Shown: positions 49,901 through 61,200 of the stretch, in pieces | How the letters are laid out: each line of letters begins with the position of its first letter | Numbering within the stretch: position 1 is the first letter of the stretch | DNA from: Paralvinella palmiformis | Taxonomy: Eukaryota > Annelida > Polychaeta > Terebellida > Alvinellidae | Assembly (NCBI GenBank): GCA_025642065.1 | Contig: JAODUP010000148.1 | Location: 124,001-188,000, forward strand | DNA: 64,000 bases | Reading direction: 5' to 3' | Translations under genes and position numbers: made by a program | Notes under the pieces: model-generated | Told to the model about the DNA's origin: nothing | What the model saw: the letters and a program-made list of their open reading frames with translations, nothing else | Database searches by the model: none

Positions 49901-52900
49901 ATATAGGATTATACTATATTTATAGACCAAAAAAATTGTTATTTCAGTAAATTTGTCATCGTTTCACAACGCAGTCTTGGTAGATATAGATCTAATGGTT
50001 CACTTTCTGGTTCACAAGTGCGATGTTCAATGATGTTTTTTTTGTGGCTATTTCATGTGTTCAGAACGTTTCATATCACCTAAAATACTGTAGTGGAAAG
50101 TTACAATTTTTAGGTCGGCTTAATGGACAGTACTACCATAAATCAGGTTAATGGCCTAGACCTACAGTAATATATAGGATAATTATAATATATATAGCAT
50201 TTCTTGTGTATATATTATATACAAGAAATACAGTTTAAAAACTCACTCCAGGTTGAAAACTATATAATATTGCTTTCTCAAGGCTGTCATAATATAGATG
50301 TTTTGTCTCGATATAATGTGGTCAATAATCAAAAACCTTGTGTAGTTGTGAAAGTAATCACTGATTATGATTATATTTATGATATAGTTGACTGCTATTA
50401 CAATGCATCTGGAAATCGCGATTACAATTATTTAAGATCATGTAACAAAAATTGGCAATAATTTAGGTTTACCGATATTTCTGGCCAGATATATTAAATA
50501 GACCACCGTAGGATGATATCCTCTTCAGCAATATTCCAGTTGTTTCAACTAGGTATATATATATATTTGTTTTTCAGTTTCCATATAACATGACTTCTTG
50601 TTATTTCAGATATTATTATTAGTAGCATGACTATCTATATCTCTCATAAACTGATAAAGAAGAGAACGAACCTGTGCAAATATTTGTTTTTCAGGCAAAA
50701 AGTTCACTCGGGTTCACAATCTTAATGGTCATATGCACATGCATAAAGGCAGTAAACCACATGTGTGCTTCTGTGGTGCTTCATTTACACTGAAAGGTAA
50801 CATGTTTTATTTACACTCTGTTTGTCATTTTAATATTTGTGAGATGGTTTGCTACACACACACACACACACACACACAAAACTTTAAACCCTTTCTCTGG
50901 TTAAATGAGTTATGGTGTGGGAGTTGTTGTTCATGATCATGGCATGCCATAAATAGCAGTTCTAATCCCGGGAGTGGTACTATAATAATTGAATTGTTTT
51001 ATGCAGTCAGTCAATTGGCGCAGTTTCCTCTCTCTCTCTCTCTCTCTCTTTACCACATATTTTAGACTCTGAATCTATCTAAAATTAATTCTTACTGGGA
51101 ATCATTAAATGTTTTAAGTGAGTGAATGAGTTGAAGTACTAGTTGAATCTGGGACATGTCTCAAATGAGGCAAATCAGGGTGTTCCAGTGGTACAATGGT
51201 AAGAACACTGTGCTGCAAGCTTCCAGGTTGTAAATTCAAGTCCTGCATGTACCTCTGTTTGTGGGATGTGGTTCTCCGGGGAGTAAATCAAAGCAACTCC
51301 AATCAAACACAGGGAAAATGCCAGGGATAACATCCCACAAACACAAACATAACTGTAGGAGTGTCCTGACTTTTCAAGCAAATTCATATAAATCTATGTG
51401 TGTGTTAGTTGTGAAGTATGAAATGGCTAGATGGACTTTTATAGGGATGCCATCCTGGTTTTACTGAGTGAACAGGGCTTAATGTTGATATTCACTGAGT
51501 GTGTGTTAAGAATCAGTGGTAGTCGAGATTTTAATGAACATTGCTGACAACTTTGCATCATAAATCAGTGTAGTTCTGTCATATTGGTACAGACAACAAC
51601 TTTTTACAGGAAACAAGTGCTGAATAATAGCTGAATCATCATCAGTAACCACATGTAAAATGTGCACGGCTGTTATTGATTTGTTCCCTCGACTTATGTA
51701 CTTCAGCTGATTCAATCAGTTGTGATCAGTTTTTCTTTTTTCACGATGGATGTTAAAAGTAACTGGACATGACAATTACTTAATCAATGGCATAATTTTG
51801 TGTTCATCTTCCCAACTTATTTGCCCATGTTAAGTGCTTTAGAGCAGTAGCAACGATTGAATGGGAAACTATGCAGATGTTATACAATTATTATTGTTAT
51901 GTTTAGATTGTCAGTTATGGTGTGCAATTTTAAATTCATATATCTGCATGCTATAGACTGATCTTTTGGTATTGCTGTCTTCAGGAAACCTCAACCGTCA
52001 CAAGAAAGAGAAACATGGTATCACCGATATTACTAAGACGACGGAGGAGGAAGCAGCTAAAATTCTTAACGAGATGTCTTCGCGGAAGGTTTATGATGGC
52101 ACTACAGAACCTGATGGTATGGGTGAGTCACCCCAGCCAAAGAAAAAACGGAAATCGTTGCCACCAAGAAAAACACTCACCCAGGTGAAAACATGAACAG
52201 CTTTGTCCTCAACAGATGATGTGTTGTTTTTCGAGATCTGTCCGTATATTTTTTTACCTTTTTGCTTGCACACATACACGCACGCACACACATAAATACA
52301 GTGTGAGAAAAAATGAACCCCCACACACACACATATACACAATGAGAACAACATTTTTTAAACAGACACACTTGTTGACCACACAAATCTCCAGGTACAT
52401 ACTAGAGCAACCATAAAACACTAATTAATTATATTACATTCTGTAGCCGCTCGTTTCCTTATTATCAAATTAGGTAACGTAAAATGGTGGAGAAAGGGCC
52501 ATTTCTGCTGCTAATTTCACTGCTACATTTCACACAGATTGCTCAAGACAGAGAGGTAGAAGCATTCTGGGATGAGCACCCAGCCATGTCTGAGACTAAT
52601 ATGCCGACAATGGTCAGTCACCTACTGCCAGGTGTGATACCGATGTCTACAATGGTCATGGAGACGTTCACAACCGACGTCATCAATAAACTTATGGGCT
52701 CCATGACCGGGGAGTATATTCCACCCGGACTGAGGCAAGTGAGCATCGAACAGTCGCTGAAGGGAAAAATTTTACACCTACCTCTAGCTGGAACCAAAAT
52801 AGAACTGAAGAACAGACCAATCACTGGCATGAATGGGCAGGATGGTGACTCGAAAGAGAATAGCTTTGGCTGGCCCGATAAGTCTAGTGCAGAAGGAAAG

Positions 52901-52945
52901 CAAGTGAATGGACAGAAAAATGTTACTGAAGCTAGAAAGACATAA
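43942..52945 (+). CDS. ZNF366/ZNF710: ZNF366/ZNF710-type transcription factor with eleven C2H2 fingers, 1529 aa
   Basis: Five coding exons: 43942-47586, 49013-49247, 50695-50796, 51985-52184 and 52538-52945 (stop at the end). Phases agree (0, 1, 1, 0) and sum to 1530 codons. The N-terminal 1030 residues are low-complexity: Gln-rich at about 262-344 and an Ala run near 431-442. Eleven C2H2 fingers begin at Cys1037. Finger 7 is split by intron 1: CGECGTYFLK in exon 1 joins EHHLKAHQFTH in exon 2 to restore the C-x2-C-x12-H-x3-H spacing, which fixes the acceptor. Phrases such as RRWKC, YTSKHNLVSHI, FVYPSELKSHMEKH, NLNGHMHMH and FTLKGNLNRHKKEKHG are family signatures of vertebrate ZNF366 (DC-SCRIPT) and ZNF710, which also have eleven fingers. 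Finger 11 has C-x-C instead of C-x2-C. A basic nuclear-localisation-like PKKKRKSLPPRK lies in exon 4. Likely a nuclear DNA-binding regulator, pre-duplication relative of the vertebrate pair. Confidence 0.9.
47587..49012 (+). other. Intron 1 of the eleven-finger gene
   Basis: Between donor TTGAAG|GTTAGC and acceptor TCTCGGCACAG. A (AC)n tract lies at 47862-47888. Reading through the donor gives a stop after 12 more residues (TGA at 47623-47625), cutting finger 7. At 47990-48120 a TACTTGGGTATAAGG block followed by CTCGTCTTATACAAG looks like part of a dispersed repeat. Confidence 0.7.
51178..51350 (+). repeat. SINE-C, tRNA-derived SINE, copy 1 (intron 3 of the eleven-finger gene)
   Basis: The head has an A-box-like TGGTACAATGGTAAGA and a degenerate B-box GGTTGTAAATTCAAGTCC. 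The body contains a perfect 14-bp inverted repeat (TGTTTGTGGGATGT near 51256, ACATCCCACAAACA near 51330) that could fold as a hairpin. A related copy lies on the other strand at 54661-54800. Confidence 0.7.
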
Positions 52946-53400
52946 CCAGATGATCTGTAGTCATGCTGTTACTCTACATTAGCTGGTGCTAATGTGCTGA
53001 TATATATATATAACACATGTGGGCAGTTATTTAATGACCATTAAATAGAATCAATTTGTTGTTTTATTGAGAATAGCAGAACGTTTTTGTCTGTTGTATT
53101 GTATTTTCTGTTTATTCATAATTTGTTCTTTTCTTAATTTATTTACATACAAAACATGATTGGTGTGATTGATCTTTACTTAAACTATATTTATTGTAGG
53201 TTATAGAGAATGTGTGATAAAGAAAGAAAAAAACCATTATGCATCTTCCATCTGTTGAAGGATGTGAGTGAGTTATGTAGGTTTGCTTTCCCTGAAAATG
53301 CACCCGATGTTGTTATTGTTAGTTTATTGAAACTGATTGTGTGTAAAGGTACTGATTTTTGTGTTCATGAACATTTTAGAGACGACTAAGTGTGGAATCT

Positions 53401-53440
53401 TGGTCAGAATAAAATGCGTTATTTAATCTCTGAACGTTTG
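53401..53440 (+). terminator. Likely poly(A) signal of the eleven-finger gene
   Basis: AATAAA at 53408-53413, about 460 bp after the stop codon, followed within 25 bp by the GT-rich CGTTTGTTGGTTGCG. This is the usual arrangement of an animal cleavage and polyadenylation site. Confidence 0.55.
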
Positions 53441-54660
53441 TTGGTTGCGTATTTTTGATGCCTCAAATCTAATAATGTTTTATGTTCCCACGGAGCGGAT
53501 GAATGATACAGCTAGCATTTGTGATGCGGGTGCTCGCTTGGCACAGCTATAGGCCACAAATGAAAATCATCCCCGCTTATGATGCTGTAAAACGAAGTAA
53601 CGCGTATACACTCTTTCAACAAACAAGATCGTCATACTAGATTATGAAAATTATTTGTTTTCAGTTTTCTATTTGGAGTCTGTTTACTGCGTGTACCAAA
53701 CACGATTTGATGAATAGTCGATGAGTTCCTGGTTGTGAAGTTTTGTTATAATATATGAATATAAAGTGGGAGTGGTGTAGCTTTGAAATACTTCTTCCTT
53801 GTATCAGTGATGGCTGATGTTCATAAGTACATTTACTTTCAGTTCAGCCAAATGAAGTTACCACTATTTAAATCACAAATATGAATGAATGCGAGTATTT
53901 TGTAAAAATAAAGGTTCAATTACAAGTGTAGGTACAAGGTATATGTAATGAGTAAGACACTCATATAATACTAGATTCAGTAAACTGTACTACAGTATTG
54001 TAAAACTGGGTAACTGTACTACAGTATTGTAAAACTGGGTAAAATTATGAAATACCAGATATTACTAATTAAAAGTCATATTAAAAGAATAGTCATAATT
54101 TAAAGTCAGTCACTTTAACCAGGGTACAGGTGTCTGCGTGAACCACATTTTGCCATCTATAAATGGTAGCACCAAAAAAGTCCTGCCACCAAAAAGTGCA
54201 TGATTATTTCTTGGTGTTCTGTGGTTCTGGCTGTATGGTAAAATGTCCTACAATTAATATAATTATGATTTATGTGTACTTAATATAACTTAATACAAAA
54301 CTTATTCGTTGCTGCGATGGACACCCAGCAGATGACTAAGAATGGGCGTGTCGGACCATCTGTAGTAACAGAAAACCTGGATGACCTTCTCTGATGCTGC
54401 TTGCTACAGGTTGTTTGCTGTTTGGAACATGCACGAGAAGAGGCACTTGGAGGCTGACGATGTTCAACAAGAACAAAACCGCCATTCCACAGCAGGTTTC
54501 CTTTGTTGACCATGAATTTGCTTTCCTAATTTGCATCGAGTTAGTTCGGACAAGATTTTGACTTCCGTCACCAAAATGAATGACTGTAAACAGTAATTGG
54601 CAACCGACTTTCTAGATGAATTCAGTCCAGTTATTTAGCCTCCACACTGGTCATAATTGA
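53441..54660. other. Intergenic, with a 29-bp tandem duplication
   Basis: No gene seen. Two exact 29-bp units starting ACTGTACTACAGTATTG lie head to tail at 53984-54012 and 54013-54041. Confidence 0.5.
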
Positions 54661-54800
54661 GGCATATCATATGGCTGAGGGACGAGAGCCTGGGAAACAT
54701 ATCCCAGCAACACAGGTATGAGCTGCATTCAAATTCCGCAGGCTGGAAGGTTTGCAGTGCTATAACTACTGTGCTGTAAGAATGTCCGGCTTTCTAAATG
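54661..54800 (-). repeat. SINE-C copy 2
   Basis: On the minus strand it reads AGCACTGCAAACCTTCCAGC and a B-box-like GAATTTGAATGCAGC, then CTGTGTTGCTGGGAT, matching the SINE-C order at 51178. Diverged. Confidence 0.55.
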
Positions 54801-54910
54801 AACCATTGTTAAAAATAATTTGTTGACAGTTTCAAGTTGTCTCTGAAGAGGAAGCTCAGTTAGAGAGTAAGAAGTAATAAATGTTCTAAATTCAGTAGTT
54901 AAACAATAAA

Positions 54911-55098
54911 GATGATGATGATTGATGTTTTACGGACACTTTTGTGCACGTGGTAGGCTAAATGGGCCAAGCGACCTCCAAAGGTAATGAAGCGAAGTCG
55001 AAGATGAAACGCCCTTCAGATATGCCCATGCCGAGATTCGAACACGGGTGGTAGTGATGTGTGATCCAACACGCTACCATTAGACCACGGAGATGCCC
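54911..55098 (-). repeat. SINE-A full-length copy with target-site duplications
   Basis: Tail, body, B-box (CGAGATTCGAACACGGG on the plus strand) and head are all present. Direct repeats TTAAACAATAAA (54899-54910) and TTAAACAATTAA (55100-55111) flank it with one mismatch, so the insertion is fairly young. Confidence 0.88.
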
Positions 55099-55770
55099 TT
55101 TAAACAATTAAGAATGATACACCCAGGGTTTGTGGGTCAATTATTTTTATGGAAATATTAAATAAGGAAAGAATAAATAATGCTCTGCATTTTACTAGTT
55201 TTTAGTCGTCTAGGTAATGCTATTTATACATGATTATCACACTTGAATTAGTTAACTATTCAGTTCAGTGTATGTCTGTATTCAGTGTACGTCTGGGAAA
55301 GCTATGTATGACGTATAGTTCAGTTAGGTCCACAGATAGTCATTGTTATCTAGATAGATGTTACACCTGTTGACACATGTTTGAAATTTTATGAGATGCT
55401 CTCCTGATTTCACACCTTACAATTTTTCAGTTTGCACACACATGTCACAAACGCTCAAAGTTTTACTTTAAATTTACACAGGATATTGTCAATATGTGCA
55501 AGTAAATGATATATGGGAAGCAGTTTATGAATTCTAGACACATCAATTTTGTGTTTAAAGTTCTAACAATAAAGCGTGCCCACAAACCACTGAGTTATGA
55601 CAGATATAAACTATATTAATAAAAACTAAAATATGTCACCTTTACGTTGTGAAAATGCTTATTAATACTGCGTTGATTGATTGCTATCTTTCGTTTCATG
55701 ATCTATGATCATGAAACAGGGATAGAATATGAAAATGCTTATTTCCAGTGTGGTCCCTTTTATTGAGTGG

Positions 55771-56017
55771 CTGTTCATACTACCTCCCCCACCACTCGCA
55801 GGTGGGGGAGGATTTGGAGACTTAAAAAATTAATTCAGTGGAGACGGCAGTACCATTTAATGTGTTCAACCACCCATGATGTTGTGAGCCAAGAAATTAA
55901 TTCCTGAAGTTTCAACCTTTTGATGGGATCGAACCTGTGATCTTTGAAGGGGTATGCCAAATCCACCCCTTTTAGCACAAAGTGCAACGTGCTTAACTGC
56001 TAGACCAACTGAGCTCA
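55771..56017 (-). repeat. SINE-B copy 3, with an internal 30-bp insertion
   Basis: Shares the GTGGAGACGGCA, GTGAGCC(A/G)AGAAATTAATT and GGGATCGAACCTGTGA blocks with the two copies near 12.5-13.2 kb and ends in GAGCTCA. About 30 extra bases (AAGGGGT...ACCCCTT, a small inverted repeat) interrupt the tRNA-like region near 55943-55972, and the body start is truncated. Confidence 0.75.
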
Positions 56018-57528
56018 TTCCAGAGAGTTGCTGTTCCACATGTAAAACTCACTTTCTCTGCAGGATTTTATTCAGAATATTGGCAGTATAACCAACAATG
56101 TTACAGTTATATATCAATATATTACATATATCATATCATATATCAACTTATTTTCATCACTAAAACATTAGTGAATAATTCATATTAAAAAGTCATTGTA
56201 TAAAGTAGATCTCATTAAAACAATAAAATCATTCTCCACATCTTGTATGCAATGGAAGCAATATCTGTTTTCTGCAGGCACAGAGTTATGTTTATGATGA
56301 CTGGTTTCAATGCTAATGGGTGCCATCCAACACTTGAACCTAGCTCATGCTAATTTGTTGCTCCTTGGAATAATCATTGTAATATATGATTCAGTAGTAA
56401 ACTCGTATTCATGTTAGTTCTACTGGTTCTGGATAGTGCATTGTATTAGAGCACACTTTAGCTTGTGATATCCATAAATCAGGTCCATTCAGGACTTATT
56501 GGAGATTTCAAGGAGTATATACATCATTCAGATATTGCATTTCAATGAAACACACACACTTCTTGATAAATCCAATGATAAATCCAATTATATTTTGTTG
56601 TTAATGTCTTTTCTTTGCTCACCTTATAAGTGTTTTTCTCTCTCTCATAACCCTGTTTTCAGTCATATTAACCAAACTACACCATTACCTACAAACATAT
56701 AATCATTGATCTTTGATAGGTGGCTTCCAACCCATATGTCTCTGTATGGCAGCATCTAGTGTATACTTATAAACTCCTAGTAAGTATGTATCTATACATG
56801 TATGGTTATGAACATGGCAATTATAATTCTTGAATCTGCAAATAGCAGTGCCATATGAAATTGATACGACTAAAGCATCATACAATTTATTAAAACAATA
56901 AAACATGTGACACTAAAAATTAGAGTGACTTTTACCTTAGTGTTGATAATCTGGCTATTAGTAATTAGACTATACTAGATAGGATAACCCCAATAAATTA
57001 GAAAGTTTTTGTTTTGAATAAGTAATAAATAGATGTTGATTGCATGTCTGTATACTCAACACATGCTAGTATTTTGGTTATCAGGACTGTGGTCCTAAAA
57101 ATTGTGCTTAAAATGGAGAATGTTTAGTTAAATTTGAGATAATATGTGTAGTAAAATTGGTAATATTGATTATAGTGAGAAGTGCGAATAAACATGATAC
57201 ACCGAAAAGAAATACTCCAAGGAATCCCGATTATACTTACAATGCTAATTTATTAACAATCCATATTTCACATAGTAAATGTACCACAGAAATAAATAAT
57301 TCATATTTCTAGCAGCTCTTTTCAGTATATTATTACCTACTGGTAATCTCCAACATATTCGTAAACAGACCAAATATACAATTAGCAACAGAAAGCTCTG
57401 CAAAGCCTCTTACCAAACCTTTCCAACAATAATTACTATAATTCCATCTATTCATTGATCACAATTACACACTTTAATTATGAGGCTAGGGGAGTATGGG
57501 CTACCTCTATGTTAGCGAGAATAATACT
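56018..57528. other. Intergenic, nothing recognised
   Basis: AT-rich, short frames only. Confidence 0.4.
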
Positions 57529-57543
57529 TCTGAACTCTCTACT

Positions 57544-57736
57544 GGGCACCTTCGTAGTGTAGTTGGTAGCACGTTGGACCACAGATCACTACTACCCGAG
57601 TTCCAATCTTGGCGTGGGCATATCTGCAGGGTGTTTCATCTTTGACTTCGCTTCATTACCTTTGGAGGTTGCTCGGCCCATTTAGCTTACCTTGTGCACA
57701 AAAGTGGCCGTAAAACATCAATCGTGATCATCATCA
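57544..57736 (+). repeat. SINE-A copy on the plus strand
   Basis: Head GGGCACCTTCGTAGTGTAGT, an A-box-like TAGTGTAGTTGGTAGCACG, a degenerate B-box GAGTTCCAATCTTGG, a body with CATCTTTGACTTCGCTTC and an (ATC)n tail. Imperfect flanking repeats: TCTGAACTCTCTACT (57529-57543) and TCTGTACCTCTACT (57737-57750). Confidence 0.85.
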
Positions 57737-58206
57737 TCTGTACCTCTACTTGACATCTGTGTAACCTTTATGTAAGTCAGAGGCTCAGCTTGAATTAAAC
57801 AAGTGTTACACTCCCAACACAAAGGGTTGACACAGCAGGGATAAATAATCCACTCAGTATAAGTGTCCCAATGCCCTCCCCCAAATAATCAACCTGTGTA
57901 AGGGATTTCCAAAGAGACTTCATTCAAACACATTGATTGAATGATTGATTGTTTTAGATATTTAAATCTATCCATTTTTGTGTTCATATATTTAAATACA
58001 TTTTTTAACTTAATTATGTGCTCTGAAATATTTAGAAACTGGGTTAATTATTGCATAATTATGCCTAAAGGTCTTAAACTTGGTTCAAACCTAAAAGCAA
58101 AGACAGTTTATAAGCGCTATGCTTAAAGTATCAAATACTATCTGCTGCAACGAAACATTGTTACTTTTAGATAGTGCTGCCACCTTTGGATGAGAAGTTA
58201 GACAAA

Positions 58207-61200
58207 ATGGAAAGAAACGTTTTAAATTATTGCAGAATCTTACCCAAAGTTGTAAGCGGTTACTTTAAAGACATCTCTCTTATGTTATACGCAGTAATTG
58301 TTTTTGGTAAAGCACAGCCTTAAAACCATGTATATAATAGAGTGGCTTAACGTAATGATTGAATATGAATTACAAACATTGTTTTGGGCGATAATATGTG
58401 AACTGATTTAGTGATTGTCTATCACTCTATGTCATTCTAGGAATTACATGCCCATCTGAGTGGCTCAATAAGTGAGAAAACAATGATAAAACTGATAAAG
58501 TTAAAAACCGACAAGAATCCCGACTGGCAGCTGTCACACGCCGACTGGCAGTTCCATCTTAAGGCAGTAAAAGGAAAAAGCCTAGAAGAGTTAGTCAATT
58601 AATGAGTCACTATATTATATAATATATAATTATAGATCTATTGATTGATTGTATTTGTTTGATTTCTTTATTTTCATGATATATCATTCCGTATACTCTA
58701 GAATAAAGATCTTGCTAGTTTAATGGTAATTCCTCAAGTGAGAATGATAAAATTTATCACATGAATAAGGGACGTTTTCATTCCGGAGATTCCCGAAGTA
58801 CTAGCCAATCAGAGGTTGGCTAGCGATTGACCCCAGTGACAAGAATCCAGCTGAACTATTTTCAGCTAGGTCAGAAAATACCAGCTCTGGATATAACCAA
58901 AGTCTTTCAAAGGTTATTAAAAATATATTATAATACTTTATGTTAATCCGGCAAAACCTGTTCTTTCTAGAATATCCAGATGTCTCCCAAATACGTGAGA
59001 AATTAATTAAATTTATATTTTAATGTGAATTTAATAATACAAAATAGCCATCTGTATTTCAAATGTTTTTTTTTATCTAAAAGATCAATATAAGCTGTCC
59101 TATTTGTTAGGCCACAGTTAGAAATAAGTTGTGAGTTCAATATTTTATATTATAAGCCTGAATATACTTTCTACATAACCCCATAAATTTGAAGTGAAGG
59201 GACCAGGAACAAACAGTTATTTTACTGAATAGTAAATCCTGTTCAGGATTTTGCCCTGAAAAGGGAGTCAATATATTCTCACAATGCAGTTAACTTTTGG
59301 TTATGTTTGCAGTCACAACTAACTAATCTGCTTTTAAACTGTCAAAAACAGATAATAGTATTTGATTTTATTGAATAGCATTCCAGTATGGCAACCAAAG
59401 TCGATTTTAATAGAATAAAGTACTACAAATCACGGTTCCGGTTGACGGTTATTATGAAAGGACTCTAAAAAGGTAGCCAGCTCCTGATTGGTCGGCCGAT
59501 TTACTGAGAATTGCCGATCTCTATGAAAAGGATCATTAAAAATCTAATTATTATTCATACATAGAAATTCTTCTTTCAGTGTTTTCCTGATATTTCAGCT
59601 CATCCAAGAAATTAGTGACTCTGAAGAAGCTGCTTATGTAGTGAGTAGGATAAAATGATAGCTACAACAGATAATATATATATTTAATCAAGCATGTATA
59701 AAGCAAGGAGCCAATTGGAATATTATACTGTAAAAGACAATATGAAGCATCTGAAATTTAGTATAGATAAATGGTGGGGGGAGGTGGTAATTATGGTATA
59801 ATGATACATCAACACAAAGGGCAGTCGCGGAGCAGGGGGTATTGCCACCCGGGGTCAAATATACATTTGCGAGCGAAGCAGGGCACCCATGGTGTGTGGT
59901 CTGGGGCACGCTGAAGGGTCCCAGAAGCCAGAGGGTGCTCGTGTTTTGTGAGGCATTATATTAGCCTTTCCTGAATTTAAATATCACCAAGGGACCTACT
60001 CAGTAAACACTCAAGTTGATAAATTACAAATTTACCAAAAATTTATGATTTCTTTTCAGCTCAAAATAACACCCCCCCCCCTTGATCCACCACTGACAAA
60101 AGGTCCTTCAATGTTACTGTTGGCAAATTTAGTGATGAAGAATCCATTTTAAATTTTTTTAAACCTATATAACTGGTATATTTTCTATCAGTAATCCATT
60201 CTATATACCATATGTATTTAGTTGTTTAATATATGAGAGTCATTTGTAAGAATTACAGGATTACTTTCATAATCATATCACTTTAACTAGATTTATTATA
60301 TTTGAAGATCACATAACCACCGTAGATAACAATTATAGACATTTCTGGTTATTTCTTTTTCAGGCTTGCAAGGATGTTATCAGTGAGTTTGCAGCTGATA
60401 ATGTGAAATATCTGGAACTGCGTACAACTCCACGATGCATCCCCAAGACTGGAATGACGAGGCGATCATACATTGAAAGTGTTCTCAGGGCAATATCCGA
60501 ATGTCATAGCAGTGACCTTGGAATTGAAATACGTCTATTATTGGCAATTGATCGGAGGACATCAGTGAAGGATGCCATGGAGATAGTAGAGCTTGCTGTT
60601 GAATTTATGATGAAAAGTGGCCTAGTTGTTGGCTTGGACCTGAGTGGTGACCCCACGGTTGGTTTTTGATGTTATAAATAACCACAGTTTATTAATATAT
60701 ATTGATAAAAGTAGTCTTTTTGTGGAAAACACAAACAGAATGGAATAGGTTTTTGAGCTCTCTGAGATAAATTTTTATTATATGATTTAGTTGTGAAGGA
60801 ATGAGGCTTGTATTCTACTGATTGGATAATTTTGGAAAGGCATAATGCTTCATACTGATGTAATTTTCCACTGCTGCAACAAACTAGCCAATATGATTGC
60901 AGGATTTGCAAGCATCCTGGAATAGCTGAAATATACTTGATTTTAATAGCACTCCTCGAAAGTCCTGGAATAGTCCTTGTTTTTCAATACACCCATCCCA
61001 TGGAAAATTCACCCTAAACATTTTGAAAACTCTGGCTTATCAAGTTGGGAGCTTAGATCTAATAGGTAACATGCATAGTTATCAAAAGAAGTTATTAATT
61101 TATGTGCCACATCCTTGAAGCCTGGCATTCCCAACATGATATCGCTCTCCCTGGTTTTGTTTTTCTGGTTTTGTTTTTTCTGAGTTTCTTGTTTTTTCTG

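Noticed and set aside
59599..59640. ADAL exon 3 starting at the nearer acceptor (CTCATCC)
   Set aside because: It breaks the phase with exon 2 and loses seven residues. The acceptor ending at 59579 keeps phase and gives DVFLIFQLIQ, which aligns with the family.
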